64,000 nt of DNA from Bradyrhizobium sp. 170 (GCF_023101085.1 NZ_CP064703.1:1054001-1118000); one strand, 5' to 3'; positions 1-8,720 are shown, counted from the stretch's first letter. Program-made: numbers and translations. Notes: generated by a model from the letters alone, not told the origin.

Positions 1-1157
1 TCGAGCACGCCGGTCGGCTTGAGATCGACGCTCTCCTGGAATTTGCGCACGGCAGCGGCGACCTTGGCGTCGTAATGCGTGCCGTCGGGATTCTCGACGC
101 CGAGCTTGGCGCGCAGTTGCGGCACGCGCGGATCTTCCGGCGCGACTTCACCTTGCTTCTTGGAGGCGGCCTTGAACGCCAGCGCCGGACCTTCGGCGAT
201 GTGGATCATCGGTCCGTCGCCCTGACCGCGCAGCTCGGCGAGCTTGGCCTTCAAATCCCTGTAGGGCTTGTGTGGCGGGTTGTAGCCGTCGAGCGCTGCG
301 GAAGCGTCCTTGGCGGTCGAGATATTGGCGAGCACTTCCGCCGGATCGGTCGGGTGTTCGGGATAGAGGATGTCGGCAGCGACCTGCGACCAGTGCATCC
401 GGCCGCTCTGGGCCTGTCGCGCATAGTCGAACATGCTCGCGGTCAGTTTCAATTCGGCTTCGGCGAGCTGGTCCGGCGAAGCGCCGACCGAAAAATCCGG
501 CACCGGATAGTCGGTCGGATTGAGGCCCTCGGCGGCGGCGTCCTTCAGGCGGGCGATCACGCCCTTGCCGCTGTCGGTCAATTTGCCGGCCTGGGTCCAT
601 TGCGGCGCGTAGTCGCGTGCCGAATAGAACTTCTCGACGGCGGCGCGCTCGTTCTTGCGGTCGAAATAGCGCAGCGATTTGGCGCCGAGCATGTCGCGCA
701 GGCGGTCGGCGACCGGCTGGTCGGCCGGTGCGACGGTGCTTACCTTCACCGGTTCCCTGGCGGGTTCGGCGGCGGGCGCGGTGGCTGCCGCAGCCGGAGG
801 CGCGGCGGTTGCTGCGTCGTTGGCCGCAGGTGCGGTGACGGTCTCGGTGGCTTTGGGCCCAGCTGCCTTTGTGGCCGAACCGGGCTCGGCCGGCTTTTCG
901 ATTGCCTTGTCGAGTGCCTTGGCTGCGTCAGGCACCGAGGCGGTGGAGTCCATCTTGAAATCGCCGGCGGTCGGAGGCGGAACGTTGGCGGGTTCGGGAC
1001 GGGGAACTGCTGCGTCGATTGCGAGTTCGGCGGCGCTGGCGCGCGGCGTCGTCGACTGCGCCGCCAGTGTTGAGGTCGCGGAAACCGTGAGGAAGGTTGC
1101 CGCTACAGCTATCAGCACGCGGTCAAATCCTGCACGATTCGTCGAACAGTCACGCAT
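1..1157 (-). CDS. L,D-transpeptidase, YcbB/LdtD-like, N-terminal part (runs off the left edge)
   Basis: Murein-remodelling enzyme expected to make 3-3 cross-links in the periplasm. The frame is open from an ATG at 1157 to the window edge, giving 385 residues and no stop. It begins with a signal-peptide-like hydrophobic stretch (about residues 11-32), then a long Ala/Pro-rich linker, then a scaffold domain starting near LRYFDRKNERAAVEKFYSAR that is typical of the YcbB-type family. The last visible part (VRKFQESVDLKPTGVL) looks like a peptidoglycan-binding helix bundle. The catalytic YkuD domain with its Cys would lie beyond position 1, so activity cannot be judged. It is transcribed in the same direction as the sigma-54 regulator upstream, 365 bases away. 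Confidence 0.8.
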   Translation of the reverse strand, partial: MRDCSTNRAGFDRVLIAVAATFLTVSATSTLAAQSTTPRASAAELAIDAAVPRPEPANVPPPTAGDFKMDSTASVPDAAKALDKAIEKPAEPGSATKAAGPKATETVTAPAANDAATAAPPAAAATAPAAEPAREPVKVSTVAPADQPVADRLRDMLGAKSLRYFDRKNERAAVEKFYSARDYAPQWTQAGKLTDSGKGVIARLKDAAAEGLNPTDYPVPDFSVGASPDQLAEAELKLTASMFDYARQAQSGRMHWSQVAADILYPEHPTDPAEVLANISTAKDASAALDGYNPPHKPYRDLKAKLAELRGQGDGPMIHIAEGPALAFKAASKKQGEVAPEDPRVPQLRAKLGVENPDGTHYDAKVAAAVRKFQESVDLKPTGVL

Positions 1158-1522
1158 CGTCACACCCCCTTGGGCGAACTGCCCCGGCATGGAACAGTCG
1201 TTAGGTATCGTTCGTCACGGCTTGCGCGGGAAGCGCCGGCTCGATCGGTTTCTCAGTCGTACGCCTGCACGCCACGGTTCAAACGCAGACGATACATGTG
1301 CCCCTTTCATGCAGCCAGCGCCATGCGGGACAACTCACGACAAACTGACCTCAACCTACCCTTTGAACTCGGGTCCCGCGTTTTTGCCACGACCCCCGCC
1401 ATTTGTCTGTCACCGCCAAGCCACGGTTCAAAAGCTTCCGAACGATCGATGTCGTTGGTTTGCCACGATCTTTGCCACGTGGACGCCATAATCGCCCACC
1501 GGCCATCAGCTCAATTCGCGCC
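1158..1522. other. Intergenic region without a recognisable gene
   Basis: 365 bases between the sigma-54 regulator and the transpeptidase, both on the minus strand. It probably carries the transpeptidase promoter, but I see no convincing -35/-10 pair. The 13-mer GCCACGGTTCAAA occurs twice in direct orientation (1271-1283 and 1420-1432), and GCCACG occurs three more times nearby. Open frames here lack family resemblance. Confidence 0.5.
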
Positions 1523-3022
1523 TCAGTTCGCGTCCTGCGCGCCGCCTTCGGCCGGGTCGTTGTCGGCAGCTTCATCGAGCTTGCGGTAGAGCGTCGAGCG
1601 GCCGATCTTGAGCCGGCGCGCGACTTCCGACATCTGGCCGCGGTAATGCGAGATCGCGAAACGGATGATCTCGTTTTCCATATCTTCGAGCGGCCGCACC
1701 TCGCCGGTGGCGGTCAGCATCGCGAGGCTGCCGGCATTGGCGAACGGGGCGATGGGTATTTCACTACCCGAAACCATGGCGGGTGCCGTCGACGGCGCGA
1801 CGACCAGTGGTTCGCTGTGCGGGAACTGGCCGTCCGGTACGGGCTGGCCGAGGACTTGCGGGAAATCCGACAGGCCAAGCTGCTCGCTCTCGCTCATGAC
1901 GACGGCGCGATACACCGTATTCTCGAGCTGGCGGATGTTGCCGGGCCAGTCGAGCTGCGCGAGATGGGTCACGGCCTCGCCGCTGATGCCGGTGATGGTG
2001 CGGTTTTCCTCGGCGGCAAATCGCGCCAGGAAATGCCGCAACAGATGCGGGATGTCTTCGCGGCGCATCCGCAAGGGTGGGATCGTCAGCGGCAGAACGT
2101 GCAGCCGGTAGAACAGGTCCTCGCGGAACGCGCCGTTCTTCACGAGGTCGAGCAGCTTGCGGTTGGTCGCGGAAATGATGCGGACGTCGACCTTCACCGG
2201 CTTGCGGCCGCCGACCGCCTCGACGGTGCCTTCCTGCAGCGCGCGCAGCAGCTTTACTTGCGCCGCCAGCGGCAACTCGCCGACCTCGTCGAGAAACAGC
2301 GTGCCGCCGGAAGCCTCGACGAATTTGCCCATGTGGCGTTCGGTCGCGCCGGTGAAGGCGCCCTTCTCATGACCGAACAGGATCGATTCCACGAGATTGT
2401 CGGGGATGGCGCCGCAATTGACTGCGACGAAGGGTTTCGACTTGCGTTCGCTAGAGCCATGGATGGCGCGGGCGAACAATTCCTTGCCGACGCCGGACTC
2501 GCCCTCGATCAGCACCGGAATGCTGGAGGCTGCCGCCTTCTGCGCGGTGCGCAGCACGGCCGCCATGGCTTCGCTGCGGGTGATGATGTCGGCAAAGGTC
2601 AGCCGGCCTTCGCGGCTGTGGCGGATGCGCTGCAGTTCGCCCTTGAGCGCCGAGGTGTTGAGCGCGTTGCGCAGCGACACCTGCAGCCGTTCGAAGCTCG
2701 CCGGCTTGACCACGAAATCCTGTGCGCCTGCGCGCATCGCCGAAACCACATTGTCGATGCCGCCATGGGCGGTCTGCACGATGACGGGGATGCTCAGGCC
2801 TGCTTCACGCATTTTTGAAAGTACGCCGAGCCCGTCGAGGCCGGGCATCACGAGGTCGAGCACGACCGCGTCGATCGCCTGTGCATCCGGGGCGGTCAGC
2901 AAGGCCACGGCGGCATCGCCGCTGTCGACGACGAGGGGCTCATAGCCGCACTTCTGCACCATGTTTTCAACCAAACGGCGCTGCACTGCGTCGTCATCGG
3001 CAATCAAGATGGTGGCAGCCAT
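1523..3022 (-). CDS. Sigma-54-dependent response regulator (REC-AAA+-Fis HTH)
   Basis: NtrC-type activator of sigma-54 promoters, 499 residues. The receiver domain spans about 1-120, with the acidic pocket DDD at 9-11, phospho-acceptor Asp56 in VVLDLVMPG and Lys106. The AAA+ domain has Walker A GESGVGKE (174-181), the sigma-54-contact loop GAFTGA (221-226) and Walker B GGTLFLDEV (239-247). A Fis-type helix-turn-helix lies at the C-terminus (RRLKIGRSTLYRKLDE). All key residues are intact, so it should be phosphorylated and active. No histidine kinase gene is adjacent, so it is an orphan in this window. Target genes cannot be read from the sequence. Confidence 0.95.
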   Translation of the reverse strand: MAATILIADDDAVQRRLVENMVQKCGYEPLVVDSGDAAVALLTAPDAQAIDAVVLDLVMPGLDGLGVLSKMREAGLSIPVIVQTAHGGIDNVVSAMRAGAQDFVVKPASFERLQVSLRNALNTSALKGELQRIRHSREGRLTFADIITRSEAMAAVLRTAQKAAASSIPVLIEGESGVGKELFARAIHGSSERKSKPFVAVNCGAIPDNLVESILFGHEKGAFTGATERHMGKFVEASGGTLFLDEVGELPLAAQVKLLRALQEGTVEAVGGRKPVKVDVRIISATNRKLLDLVKNGAFREDLFYRLHVLPLTIPPLRMRREDIPHLLRHFLARFAAEENRTITGISGEAVTHLAQLDWPGNIRQLENTVYRAVVMSESEQLGLSDFPQVLGQPVPDGQFPHSEPLVVAPSTAPAMVSGSEIPIAPFANAGSLAMLTATGEVRPLEDMENEIIRFAISHYRGQMSEVARRLKIGRSTLYRKLDEAADNDPAEGGAQDAN

Positions 3023-3125
3023 GGTTTACCCCGCACGTTACACGACATGTACCGAATCGGGGCACTCTCGCCTATGGCGATTAACGCACGCTTAATGGTT
3101 GAGAAATGGCCTCATTGAGGCGGGG

Positions 3126-3800
3126 CTAAGCGAGGTGTGGCCAAACCTCCAGCACGCCGCGGTAGCACATGTCGAAGGCCACATAGAGAATGATCGCGAG
3201 GCCGACATAAGCGATCCAGCGGTGCTTTTCCAGGAGGCGCGCGATGAAGTTGGCGGCGAGCCCCATCAGCGCGATGGAGAGTGCCAGGCCGAATATCAGA
3301 ATCATCGGATGCTCGCGCGCCGCGCCCGCGACGGCGAGCACGTTGTCGAGCGACATCGAGACGTCGGCGAGCGTGATCTGCCAGACGGCCTGGCCAAGCG
3401 TCTTTTGATGGCCCGCAGGGGCTGCCCCATCGATCGTGCTTGCTGCCGAGAGACTCTGCAATTTCGGTTCATGATGATGCGACGTACGCAGCTCGCGCCA
3501 CATCTTCCAGCACACCCAAAGCAGCAGAACGCCGCCCGCGAGCAGCAGTCCGATGATTTGCAGCAGTTGAACCGTGACGGACGCGAAGCCGATGCGCAGA
3601 AGCGTTGCGGCCAATATGCCGATCACAATCGCTTTCTTGCGCTGACCCTCGGGAAGCCCGGCGGCTGCGAGCCCGATGACGATCGCATTGTCGCCGGCGA
3701 GCACCAGGTCGATCATGATGACCTGGAAAAGCGCTGTCAGGTGTTGCGAGGAGATTAGTTCCAGCATTCGGGCCACTCCGTTGAAGGTCCAATCCGACAT
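3126..3800 (-). CDS. TerC family integral membrane protein
   Basis: 224-residue polytopic inner-membrane protein of the TerC/YjbE family, whose members are linked to metal (often manganese) export or metallation. Two internally similar halves each hold an acidic membrane motif: DLVLAGDNAIVIGLA near residue 30 and DVSMSLDNVLAVAGAA near 145. About six or seven hydrophobic helices are visible, with a His-containing loop (TSHHHEP) between the halves. The start is the ATG at 3800. I looked for a yybP-ykoY manganese riboswitch upstream and could not support one. The substrate is not deducible. Confidence 0.9.
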   Translation of the reverse strand: MSDWTFNGVARMLELISSQHLTALFQVIMIDLVLAGDNAIVIGLAAAGLPEGQRKKAIVIGILAATLLRIGFASVTVQLLQIIGLLLAGGVLLLWVCWKMWRELRTSHHHEPKLQSLSAASTIDGAAPAGHQKTLGQAVWQITLADVSMSLDNVLAVAGAAREHPMILIFGLALSIALMGLAANFIARLLEKHRWIAYVGLAIILYVAFDMCYRGVLEVWPHLA

Positions 3801-3848
3801 CGCAGTTCGCTTGAACTGCCAGAGGGGCCCGGGCTTGGACGTGCGTAG

Positions 3849-3870
3849 AAAAAGACGCAGTCAGACTGCG
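3849..3870 (-). terminator. Rho-independent terminator after the small membrane protein gene
   Basis: Read on the minus strand, a perfect 6-bp stem CGCAGT-CTG-ACTGCG is followed directly by TCTTTTTCT. It lies 17 bases beyond the stop of the gene at 3887-4228 and before the TerC gene, so it should separate the two transcripts. Confidence 0.55.
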
Positions 3871-3886
3871 GAAAAATGCTTCCCCG

Positions 3887-4228
3887 TTACTCAGGTTGAT
3901 CCGAGAGGGCGAAGAGCCTGACCATCTGGTCCGGTTCGATCAGAACGGAGAGGACGATGCCGATGAACGTCAGGCTTCCGGCGAGGTCGAGCCACATGAC
4001 GCGGAAGCGATCGCGCCGGCAGAGCAGCGCGAAACCGGCCGTCAATGCAGCAACCGCAAAGAGCAGGGTGACGATCGCGGGTGCCAGGGCGTCCACTGGC
4101 ACCACGTTCCGGATACCCACGGTCGCCAGCAGCGCCACGAGCAGGATGCCGGCAAACAACTCCTTGCCGCGGGCCGCGGGGGGCCGGGGATTTGTCTCAA
4201 CAATCTGACTGCGGTCTAAGAAAGCCAT
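3887..4228 (-). CDS. Small membrane protein of unknown function
   Basis: 113 residues with three clear hydrophobic segments (about 27-45, 49-70 and 81-100) and a polar N-terminal tail. I recognise no family. It is divergent from the XRE regulator at 4308, with 79 bases between the two starts, and is followed by a terminator-like hairpin, which supports it as an independent gene. Function unknown; a small inner-membrane protein is the only defensible statement. Confidence 0.65.
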   Translation of the reverse strand: MAFLDRSQIVETNPRPPAARGKELFAGILLVALLATVGIRNVVPVDALAPAIVTLLFAVAALTAGFALLCRRDRFRVMWLDLAGSLTFIGIVLSVLIEPDQMVRLFALSDQPE

Positions 4229-4307
4229 CTGATTCTTATTCGCGAGCTGAGATTGTGGTAGGGAACATCACCTACCCGGTCATTTCACTCTAGATAGTTT
4301 AGTAATC

Positions 4308-4640
4308 ATGAAACGAGGAAAACATCAAGACGTTTTCACTGAACGTCTTCCCGGCAAGGCTGTGCCGGAGGCCAAGCAATTGCGGAAACTGGCTGGGGAT
4401 TGGCTCAAGCTGCGCAGGGCGGATGCCGAATTGTCGCAGGCGGATCTCGCTGCACGTCTTGGCCTGAAGTATTATACTTTCATCTCACAGGTCGAGAACG
4501 GCTTCAGCCGGGTTCCAACTGAAATCATGGGGGCATGGGCCAACGAATTGGGTATTGAACAGTCAGCCTTCGCGAAGCATCTGTTAATGTACTACGAGCC
4601 GGAATTGTACCGGCTGCTGTTCGGAGCGGAAAGCAAATGA
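4308..4640 (+). CDS. XRE-type helix-turn-helix regulator
   Basis: 110-residue DNA-binding protein. The helix-turn-helix lies at about residues 39-66 (LSQADLAARLGLKYYTFISQ), followed by an unusual C-terminal helix ending in YYEPELYRLLFGAES. Its stop overlaps the start of the next gene by four bases (ATGA), so the two are translationally coupled. An imperfect inverted repeat, GTAGG-N8-CCTAC, lies upstream at about 4258-4275, between this gene and the divergent membrane-protein gene, and may be its operator (inference). It resembles antitoxin-like regulators, but the partner is no known toxin. Confidence 0.85.
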   Translation: MKRGKHQDVFTERLPGKAVPEAKQLRKLAGDWLKLRRADAELSQADLAARLGLKYYTFISQVENGFSRVPTEIMGAWANELGIEQSAFAKHLLMYYEPELYRLLFGAESK

Positions 4641-5080
4641 GCGTCGTGGCGTTCGAGCGCAAACAGAACACCGGCGAATGGAGTGAAAGGGAACTGGGCA
4701 CCATCCTGGCGGCGCTGAGCGCGGCGACTGCGCCGGGGACCGGACGCGAATGGGAAACCGGCGTGACGGAAAAAGGCGACGTCCAGTTCTATCTGCTGAG
4801 CCCGCTTCCAGATCAGGCCTGCGAGTTGTGCGTGTCCCGGATAGGGGGCCGCTACATCCTGGAAGACGGATTCGGCCGGCTGCTGTTCGAGCATCGAAAC
4901 CTCGATCTCGTGGCACTGCACGCGAAGGCCGCAGTCCCGTCGACATCGTGGCTCATGGTCCGCATGATCACGTTGTGGTGTGCGATTCGCAGTGCGACCG
5001 ACGAAAAGCTTGAGCCAATGCTCCTCGAGGGTGAAGAACTTTTCGTTCAGTTCGTACCGCAGCTTGCGGCTTTCGCCTGA
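4637..5080 (+). CDS. Hypothetical protein coupled to the XRE regulator
   Basis: 147 residues of mixed alpha/beta composition, no signal peptide and no membrane helix. I recognise no domain. The start ATG at 4637 overlaps the stop of the XRE gene (ATGA), which strongly suggests co-translation and a shared job. The middle (ACELCVSRIGGRYILEDGFG) reads like a beta-rich core. A sensor, modulator or toxin-like partner for the regulator are all possible; nothing in the sequence decides. Confidence 0.75.
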   Translation: MSVVAFERKQNTGEWSERELGTILAALSAATAPGTGREWETGVTEKGDVQFYLLSPLPDQACELCVSRIGGRYILEDGFGRLLFEHRNLDLVALHAKAAVPSTSWLMVRMITLWCAIRSATDEKLEPMLLEGEELFVQFVPQLAAFA

Positions 5081-5124
5081 TCTCCCGCCCATTTCCTGGT
5101 CACCACTCCAATACTGAAATTGTC

Positions 5125-6999
5125 ATGACCGCAAAAACCGCGACATCCCGGGCCCATAAGGCGTCCCGCAAACCCGCCACGGGCAAGGCCGCCGCCATCA
5201 AGGCGACCGCAGCCAAATCAAAAACCGGCAGGCTGCCGGAATGGAATCTGGCCGATCTCTATTCCGGTATCGACGCGGCCGAAGTCGCGCGCGATCTGCA
5301 AAAGATGGATGCCGGCTGCGCAGCCTTTGAAACGGATTACAAGGGCAGGCTGGCGGAAAGTCTTGTCCGCGACGATGGCGGCCTTTGGCTCGCCGGGGCT
5401 GTCAGGCGCTACGAGGCGATCGATGATCTCGCTGGCCGGCTCGGCTCCTATGCCGGCCTCGTTCATGCCGGCGACAGCGTCGATCCGGCGATTTCCAAGT
5501 TCTATGGCGACGTCTCCGAGCGGCTGACGGCGGCGTCGGTACATTTGCTGTTCTTCGCCCTCGAGCTCAACCGCATCGACGATGCCGTGATCGAGCGCGC
5601 GATGCAGACGCCGGAGCTCGCCCATTACCGGCCGTGGATCGAGGATCTGCGCAAGGATAAGCCCTATCAGCTCGAAGATCGCGTCGAGCAGTTGTTTCAC
5701 GAAAAATCCCAGAGCGGCTATGCCGCCTGGAATCGGCTGTTCGACCAGACCATCTCCGGCCTGCGCTTCAAGGTCGGGGCCAAGGAGCTCGCGATCGAGC
5801 CGACGCTCAATCTGCTGCAGGACCGCGCGCCGGAGAAGCGCAAGGCCGCGGGTCAAGCGCTGGCAAAGACCTTCAAGGACAATGAGCGAACCTTTGCGCT
5901 CGTCACCAACACGCTCGCCAAGGACAAGGAGATTTCCGATCGCTGGCGCGGTTTTCAGGATGTTGCGGATTCGCGCCACTTGAACAACCGCGTCGAGCGC
6001 GAGGTCGTCGACGCGCTGGTCGGCTCGGTTCGCGCGGCCTATCCGCGGCTGTCGCACCGCTATTACAATCTCAAAGCCGGCTGGTTCAAAAAGAAAAAAC
6101 TCGCGCATTGGGACCGCAACGCGCCGCTGCCGTTTGCGGCGGCCGGCACGATCGCCTGGCCCGAGGCGCAGAAGATGGTGTTGACCGCGTATCGCGGCTT
6201 CTCGACCGAGATGGCTGCGATTGCGGAACGTTTCTTCACCGATCGCTGGATCGATGCGCCGGTGCGGCCGGGCAAGGCGCCGGGCGCGTTCTCACACCCG
6301 ACCACGCCCTCGGCGCATCCCTATGTGCTGATGAACTACCAGGGCAAGCCGCGCGACGTGATGACGCTGGCGCATGAGCTCGGCCATGGCGTGCATCAGG
6401 TGCTGGCGGCCAAAAATGGAGCGTTGATGGCGCCGACGCCGCTGACGCTGGCCGAGACGGCGAGCGTGTTCGGCGAAATGCTGACCTTCAAGCGGCTATT
6501 GTCGCAGACCAAAAATGCCAGGCAGCGCCAGGCGCTGCTCGCGGGCAAGGTCGAGGACATGATCAACACCGTGGTGCGGCAGATCGCGTTCTATTCGTTC
6601 GAGCGCGCCGTGCACACCGAGCGCAAGAACGGCGAATTGACCGCGGAGCGGATCGGCCAGATCTGGCTCAGCGTGCAGGGTGAAAGCCTCGGGCCGGCCA
6701 TCGACATCCGTCCTGGCTACGAGAATTTCTGGATGTACATTCCGCACTTCATCCATTCGCCGTTCTACGTTTACGCCTATGCGTTCGGCGATTGCCTGGT
6801 GAACTCGCTTTACGCAGTCTACGAGAACGCCTCCGAAGGCTTTGCCGAGCGTTATCTGGCGATGCTCGCGGCTGGCGGCACCAAGCATTATTCCGAACTG
6901 CTCAAGCCGTTCGGGCTCGATGCCAAGGATCCCAAATTCTGGGACGGCGGGCTGTCGGTCATATCAGGCATGATCGACGAGTTGGAAGAGATGGGCTGA
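5125..6999 (+). CDS. pepF: M3 family oligoendopeptidase F
   Basis: Cytoplasmic zinc metallopeptidase that degrades short peptides. 624 residues, slightly longer than usual because of an Ala/Lys-rich N-terminal extension of about 35 residues. The zinc motif HELGH is at 417-421, and the third ligand Glu lies about 25 residues later in LAETASVFGEM. The downstream substrate-binding region (PHFIHSPFYVYAYAFGD) is typical of the family. The start ATG at 5125 sits 45 bases after the preceding gene and has no strong ribosome binding site. Apparently monocistronic. Confidence 0.95.
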   Translation: MTAKTATSRAHKASRKPATGKAAAIKATAAKSKTGRLPEWNLADLYSGIDAAEVARDLQKMDAGCAAFETDYKGRLAESLVRDDGGLWLAGAVRRYEAIDDLAGRLGSYAGLVHAGDSVDPAISKFYGDVSERLTAASVHLLFFALELNRIDDAVIERAMQTPELAHYRPWIEDLRKDKPYQLEDRVEQLFHEKSQSGYAAWNRLFDQTISGLRFKVGAKELAIEPTLNLLQDRAPEKRKAAGQALAKTFKDNERTFALVTNTLAKDKEISDRWRGFQDVADSRHLNNRVEREVVDALVGSVRAAYPRLSHRYYNLKAGWFKKKKLAHWDRNAPLPFAAAGTIAWPEAQKMVLTAYRGFSTEMAAIAERFFTDRWIDAPVRPGKAPGAFSHPTTPSAHPYVLMNYQGKPRDVMTLAHELGHGVHQVLAAKNGALMAPTPLTLAETASVFGEMLTFKRLLSQTKNARQRQALLAGKVEDMINTVVRQIAFYSFERAVHTERKNGELTAERIGQIWLSVQGESLGPAIDIRPGYENFWMYIPHFIHSPFYVYAYAFGDCLVNSLYAVYENASEGFAERYLAMLAAGGTKHYSELLKPFGLDAKDPKFWDGGLSVISGMIDELEEMG

Positions 7000-7099
7000 C
7001 GGGCGCCGCGGCCACGAAACGGATTTGTGATGGGCGCGGACACAATTTCAGCCGCCGTCGCCCTTCATGATGACGGTGACGACAGGAGGGGAGTGCCCC

Positions 7100-7687
7100 A
7101 TGATCGACACCCCGACGCGGCGCGTTGTACTTGGAGCGGGAGTCTTCGCAGCCGGTTCGCTGCTCATGGTCGATGGCAGCGTGGCTCAGGCCCCGCTTGC
7201 GCCGACGCCCACATGCCACGACGGCGACGACGCCACCGTGCCGCAAACCGAAGGGCCGTACTTCAAGCCGTCGTCGCCTGAGCGAACCGAGTTGTTCGAA
7301 GAGGGCATGGCGGGACAGCCGATCGAGCTGGTTGGCTTCGTGTTCACGCGCGCCTGCAAACCGCTCGCTGGAGCCTTGCTGGATTTCTGGCAGGCGGATG
7401 ACAAGGGCCGCTACGACAATTCCGGCTTCCGCCTGCGCGGCCATCAATTCTCCGATGCGGAAGGCCGTTATCGGTTGCGCAGCATCGTGCCCGGCGTTTA
7501 TCCCGGCCGTACGCGCCATATCCATGTGAAGGTGCAGCCGCGCGACGGCCGCGTGCTGACCACCCAGCTCTATTTCCCCGGCGAGTCAAAAAACCGCTCC
7601 GACGGCCTCTTCCGCAAGGACTTGCAGATACGCACGGCCAAGAACGCGGGGTGGCTGGCCGGGCGTTTCGACTTCGTGGTCGGATAG
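7100..7687 (+). CDS. Tat-exported intradiol ring-cleavage dioxygenase-like protein
   Basis: 195 residues. I chose the ATG at 7100 because AGGAGG lies about ten bases upstream and a twin-arginine signal follows at once (TRRVVLGAGVFAAG). The mature part carries the intradiol dioxygenase metal site pattern: Tyr and two His within EGRYRLRSIVPGVYPG and RTRHIHVKV. Such proteins use Fe(III) to open catechol-type rings; an exported version may act on periplasmic aromatics (inference). It is short for a catechol dioxygenase and lacks the linker dimerisation domain, as in the exported subgroup. Confidence 0.88.
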   Translation: MIDTPTRRVVLGAGVFAAGSLLMVDGSVAQAPLAPTPTCHDGDDATVPQTEGPYFKPSSPERTELFEEGMAGQPIELVGFVFTRACKPLAGALLDFWQADDKGRYDNSGFRLRGHQFSDAEGRYRLRSIVPGVYPGRTRHIHVKVQPRDGRVLTTQLYFPGESKNRSDGLFRKDLQIRTAKNAGWLAGRFDFVVG

Positions 7688-7753
7688 AGCATCAATTGCC
7701 GCGGGCGAGACAGGAGGGCGGATAGGGTCAGCGGGGGCGACGTAATACATTTG

Positions 7754-7782
7754 TTGAACAGTTCGCTGGGCTGTGTTATACA
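7754..7782 (+). promoter_or_regulatory. Sigma-70-type promoter of the toxin-antitoxin operon with overlapping operator
   Basis: TTGAAC (7754-7759), a 17-base spacer and TATACA (7777-7782). The -10 box is embedded in an inverted repeat, GTTATAC-N5-GTACAAC (about 7775-7793, 6 of 7 pairs), the right place for autorepression by the antitoxin. Box matches are seen directly; regulation is inferred. Confidence 0.6.
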
Positions 7783-7802
7783 TTCCGTACAACGGAGCCC
7801 GT

Positions 7803-8087
7803 ATGATGAGCAAAACCCCTCGCGGCATGGAAGAGGCCTCTCGCGAATACAAGCTGGAGGACACCGCCCTTCAAATTCGGAAGATTGGCAATTCGGTTGG
7901 TGTCATCCTGCCGAAAGAGCTTCTTGCCCGGCTCAATCTCAAGGAGGGGGACAAGTTCTATCCGGTCGAGCAACCGGATGGCAGCCTGCGCCTTTCGCCA
8001 TTCAACCCCAAGCACGCGCGGACCATGGAAATCGCGCGCCAGGTTATGCACGAATATCGCGATACGTTTGCCGCGCTTGCAAAATGA
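7803..8087 (+). CDS. AbrB/MazE-type antitoxin
   Basis: 94-residue swapped-hairpin DNA-binding antitoxin. The core LQIRKIGNSVGVILPKELL is the classic AbrB/SpoVT motif and makes the DNA-binding half; the C-terminal tail should neutralise the toxin. Two adjacent ATGs (7803 and 7806) follow GGAG at 7794, and either could be used. An in-frame GTG at 7773 lies upstream of the likely transcription start and was rejected. The stop overlaps the toxin start (ATGA), a normal toxin-antitoxin arrangement. Confidence 0.9.
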   Translation: MMSKTPRGMEEASREYKLEDTALQIRKIGNSVGVILPKELLARLNLKEGDKFYPVEQPDGSLRLSPFNPKHARTMEIARQVMHEYRDTFAALAK

Positions 8088-8470
8088 GTGAGCCAGTTTG
8101 GCTCGATGTCGATGAAGTCATCGACATGCATGCCGAGCAACTGGCGATATTCGGCGGACCGGAAGGCATTCGGGATCATGGCCTTCTTGAGTCGGCGGTT
8201 TTGCGGCCGGTAAATCAATGGAATTACGGACAGACGGACATGGCTGCACTCGCTGCAGCCTATGCGTTCGGTCTGGCCCGCAACCATGCCTTCGTGGACG
8301 GCAACAAGCGTATCGCGTTTCACGCCATGATGGTCTTCTTGCGGGTCAACGACATACCATTTGCGCCCGACCCGGCGCACGCGACGTCGATCATCCTCTC
8401 CCTCGCCGCCGGCGAGGTCAGCGAGGAAAGCCTGACCCGCTGGATCCGGGATAATTGGCCTTCCGAATGA
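8084..8470 (+). CDS. doc: Doc/Fic-family death-on-curing toxin
   Basis: 128 residues. The Fic-type motif NHAFVDGNKRIAF holds the catalytic His, the Asp and the GNKR anion-binding loop. Doc proteins inactivate elongation factor Tu by phosphorylation, arresting growth until the antitoxin binds. It starts within the stop of the AbrB antitoxin (four-base overlap), so synthesis is coupled. The pairing of Doc with an AbrB-type rather than a Phd-type antitoxin is common in proteobacteria. All motif residues are intact, so the toxin is probably functional. Confidence 0.92.
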   Translation: MSEPVWLDVDEVIDMHAEQLAIFGGPEGIRDHGLLESAVLRPVNQWNYGQTDMAALAAAYAFGLARNHAFVDGNKRIAFHAMMVFLRVNDIPFAPDPAHATSIILSLAAGEVSEESLTRWIRDNWPSE

Positions 8471-8567
8471 CCCGATAAGCAGGGACGTGCGGCGCGTAGG
8501 CCGTTGCCCTGCCAGACGCTTTGCGGTAATTGCACGCGAGAAACGCGGATTTTGACTGGGGATACCG

Positions 8568-8720
8568 ATGGCAGACCATAACGAAGTGGCCTACACGACC
8601 GCTGACGGCAATGACTATGCGGCCCATGAGCAGACCTATGAAGGGTTCATCATGCTGGTGAAATACGGCACGGTCTCCGTGGTGATCATCGTCGCCTTGA
8701 TGGGCTACTTCCTGACCTGA
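8568..8720 (+). CDS. aa3-type cytochrome c oxidase subunit IV
   Basis: A 50-residue protein: short polar N-terminus (MADHNEVAYTTADGNDYAAH) then one transmembrane helix (about 30-48) ending YFLT. Length, the HEQTYEGF segment before the helix and the position just ahead of the transhydrogenase genes match the tiny subunit IV of alphaproteobacterial aa3 oxidases. It should sit in the inner membrane beside the oxidase core; the large subunits are not in this window. Confidence 0.82.
   Translation: MADHNEVAYTTADGNDYAAHEQTYEGFIMLVKYGTVSVVIIVALMGYFLT

Noticed and set aside
1403..2818. Long open frame on the plus strand opposite the sigma-54 regulator
   Set aside because: High-GC codon bias on the minus strand leaves the opposite strand open. 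No family motifs; the minus-strand gene is certain.
3801..3886. Manganese (yybP-ykoY) riboswitch upstream of the TerC gene
   Set aside because: Only a short GGGGAAG stretch resembles it; the conserved loops were not found, and the segment contains a terminator hairpin of the upstream gene.
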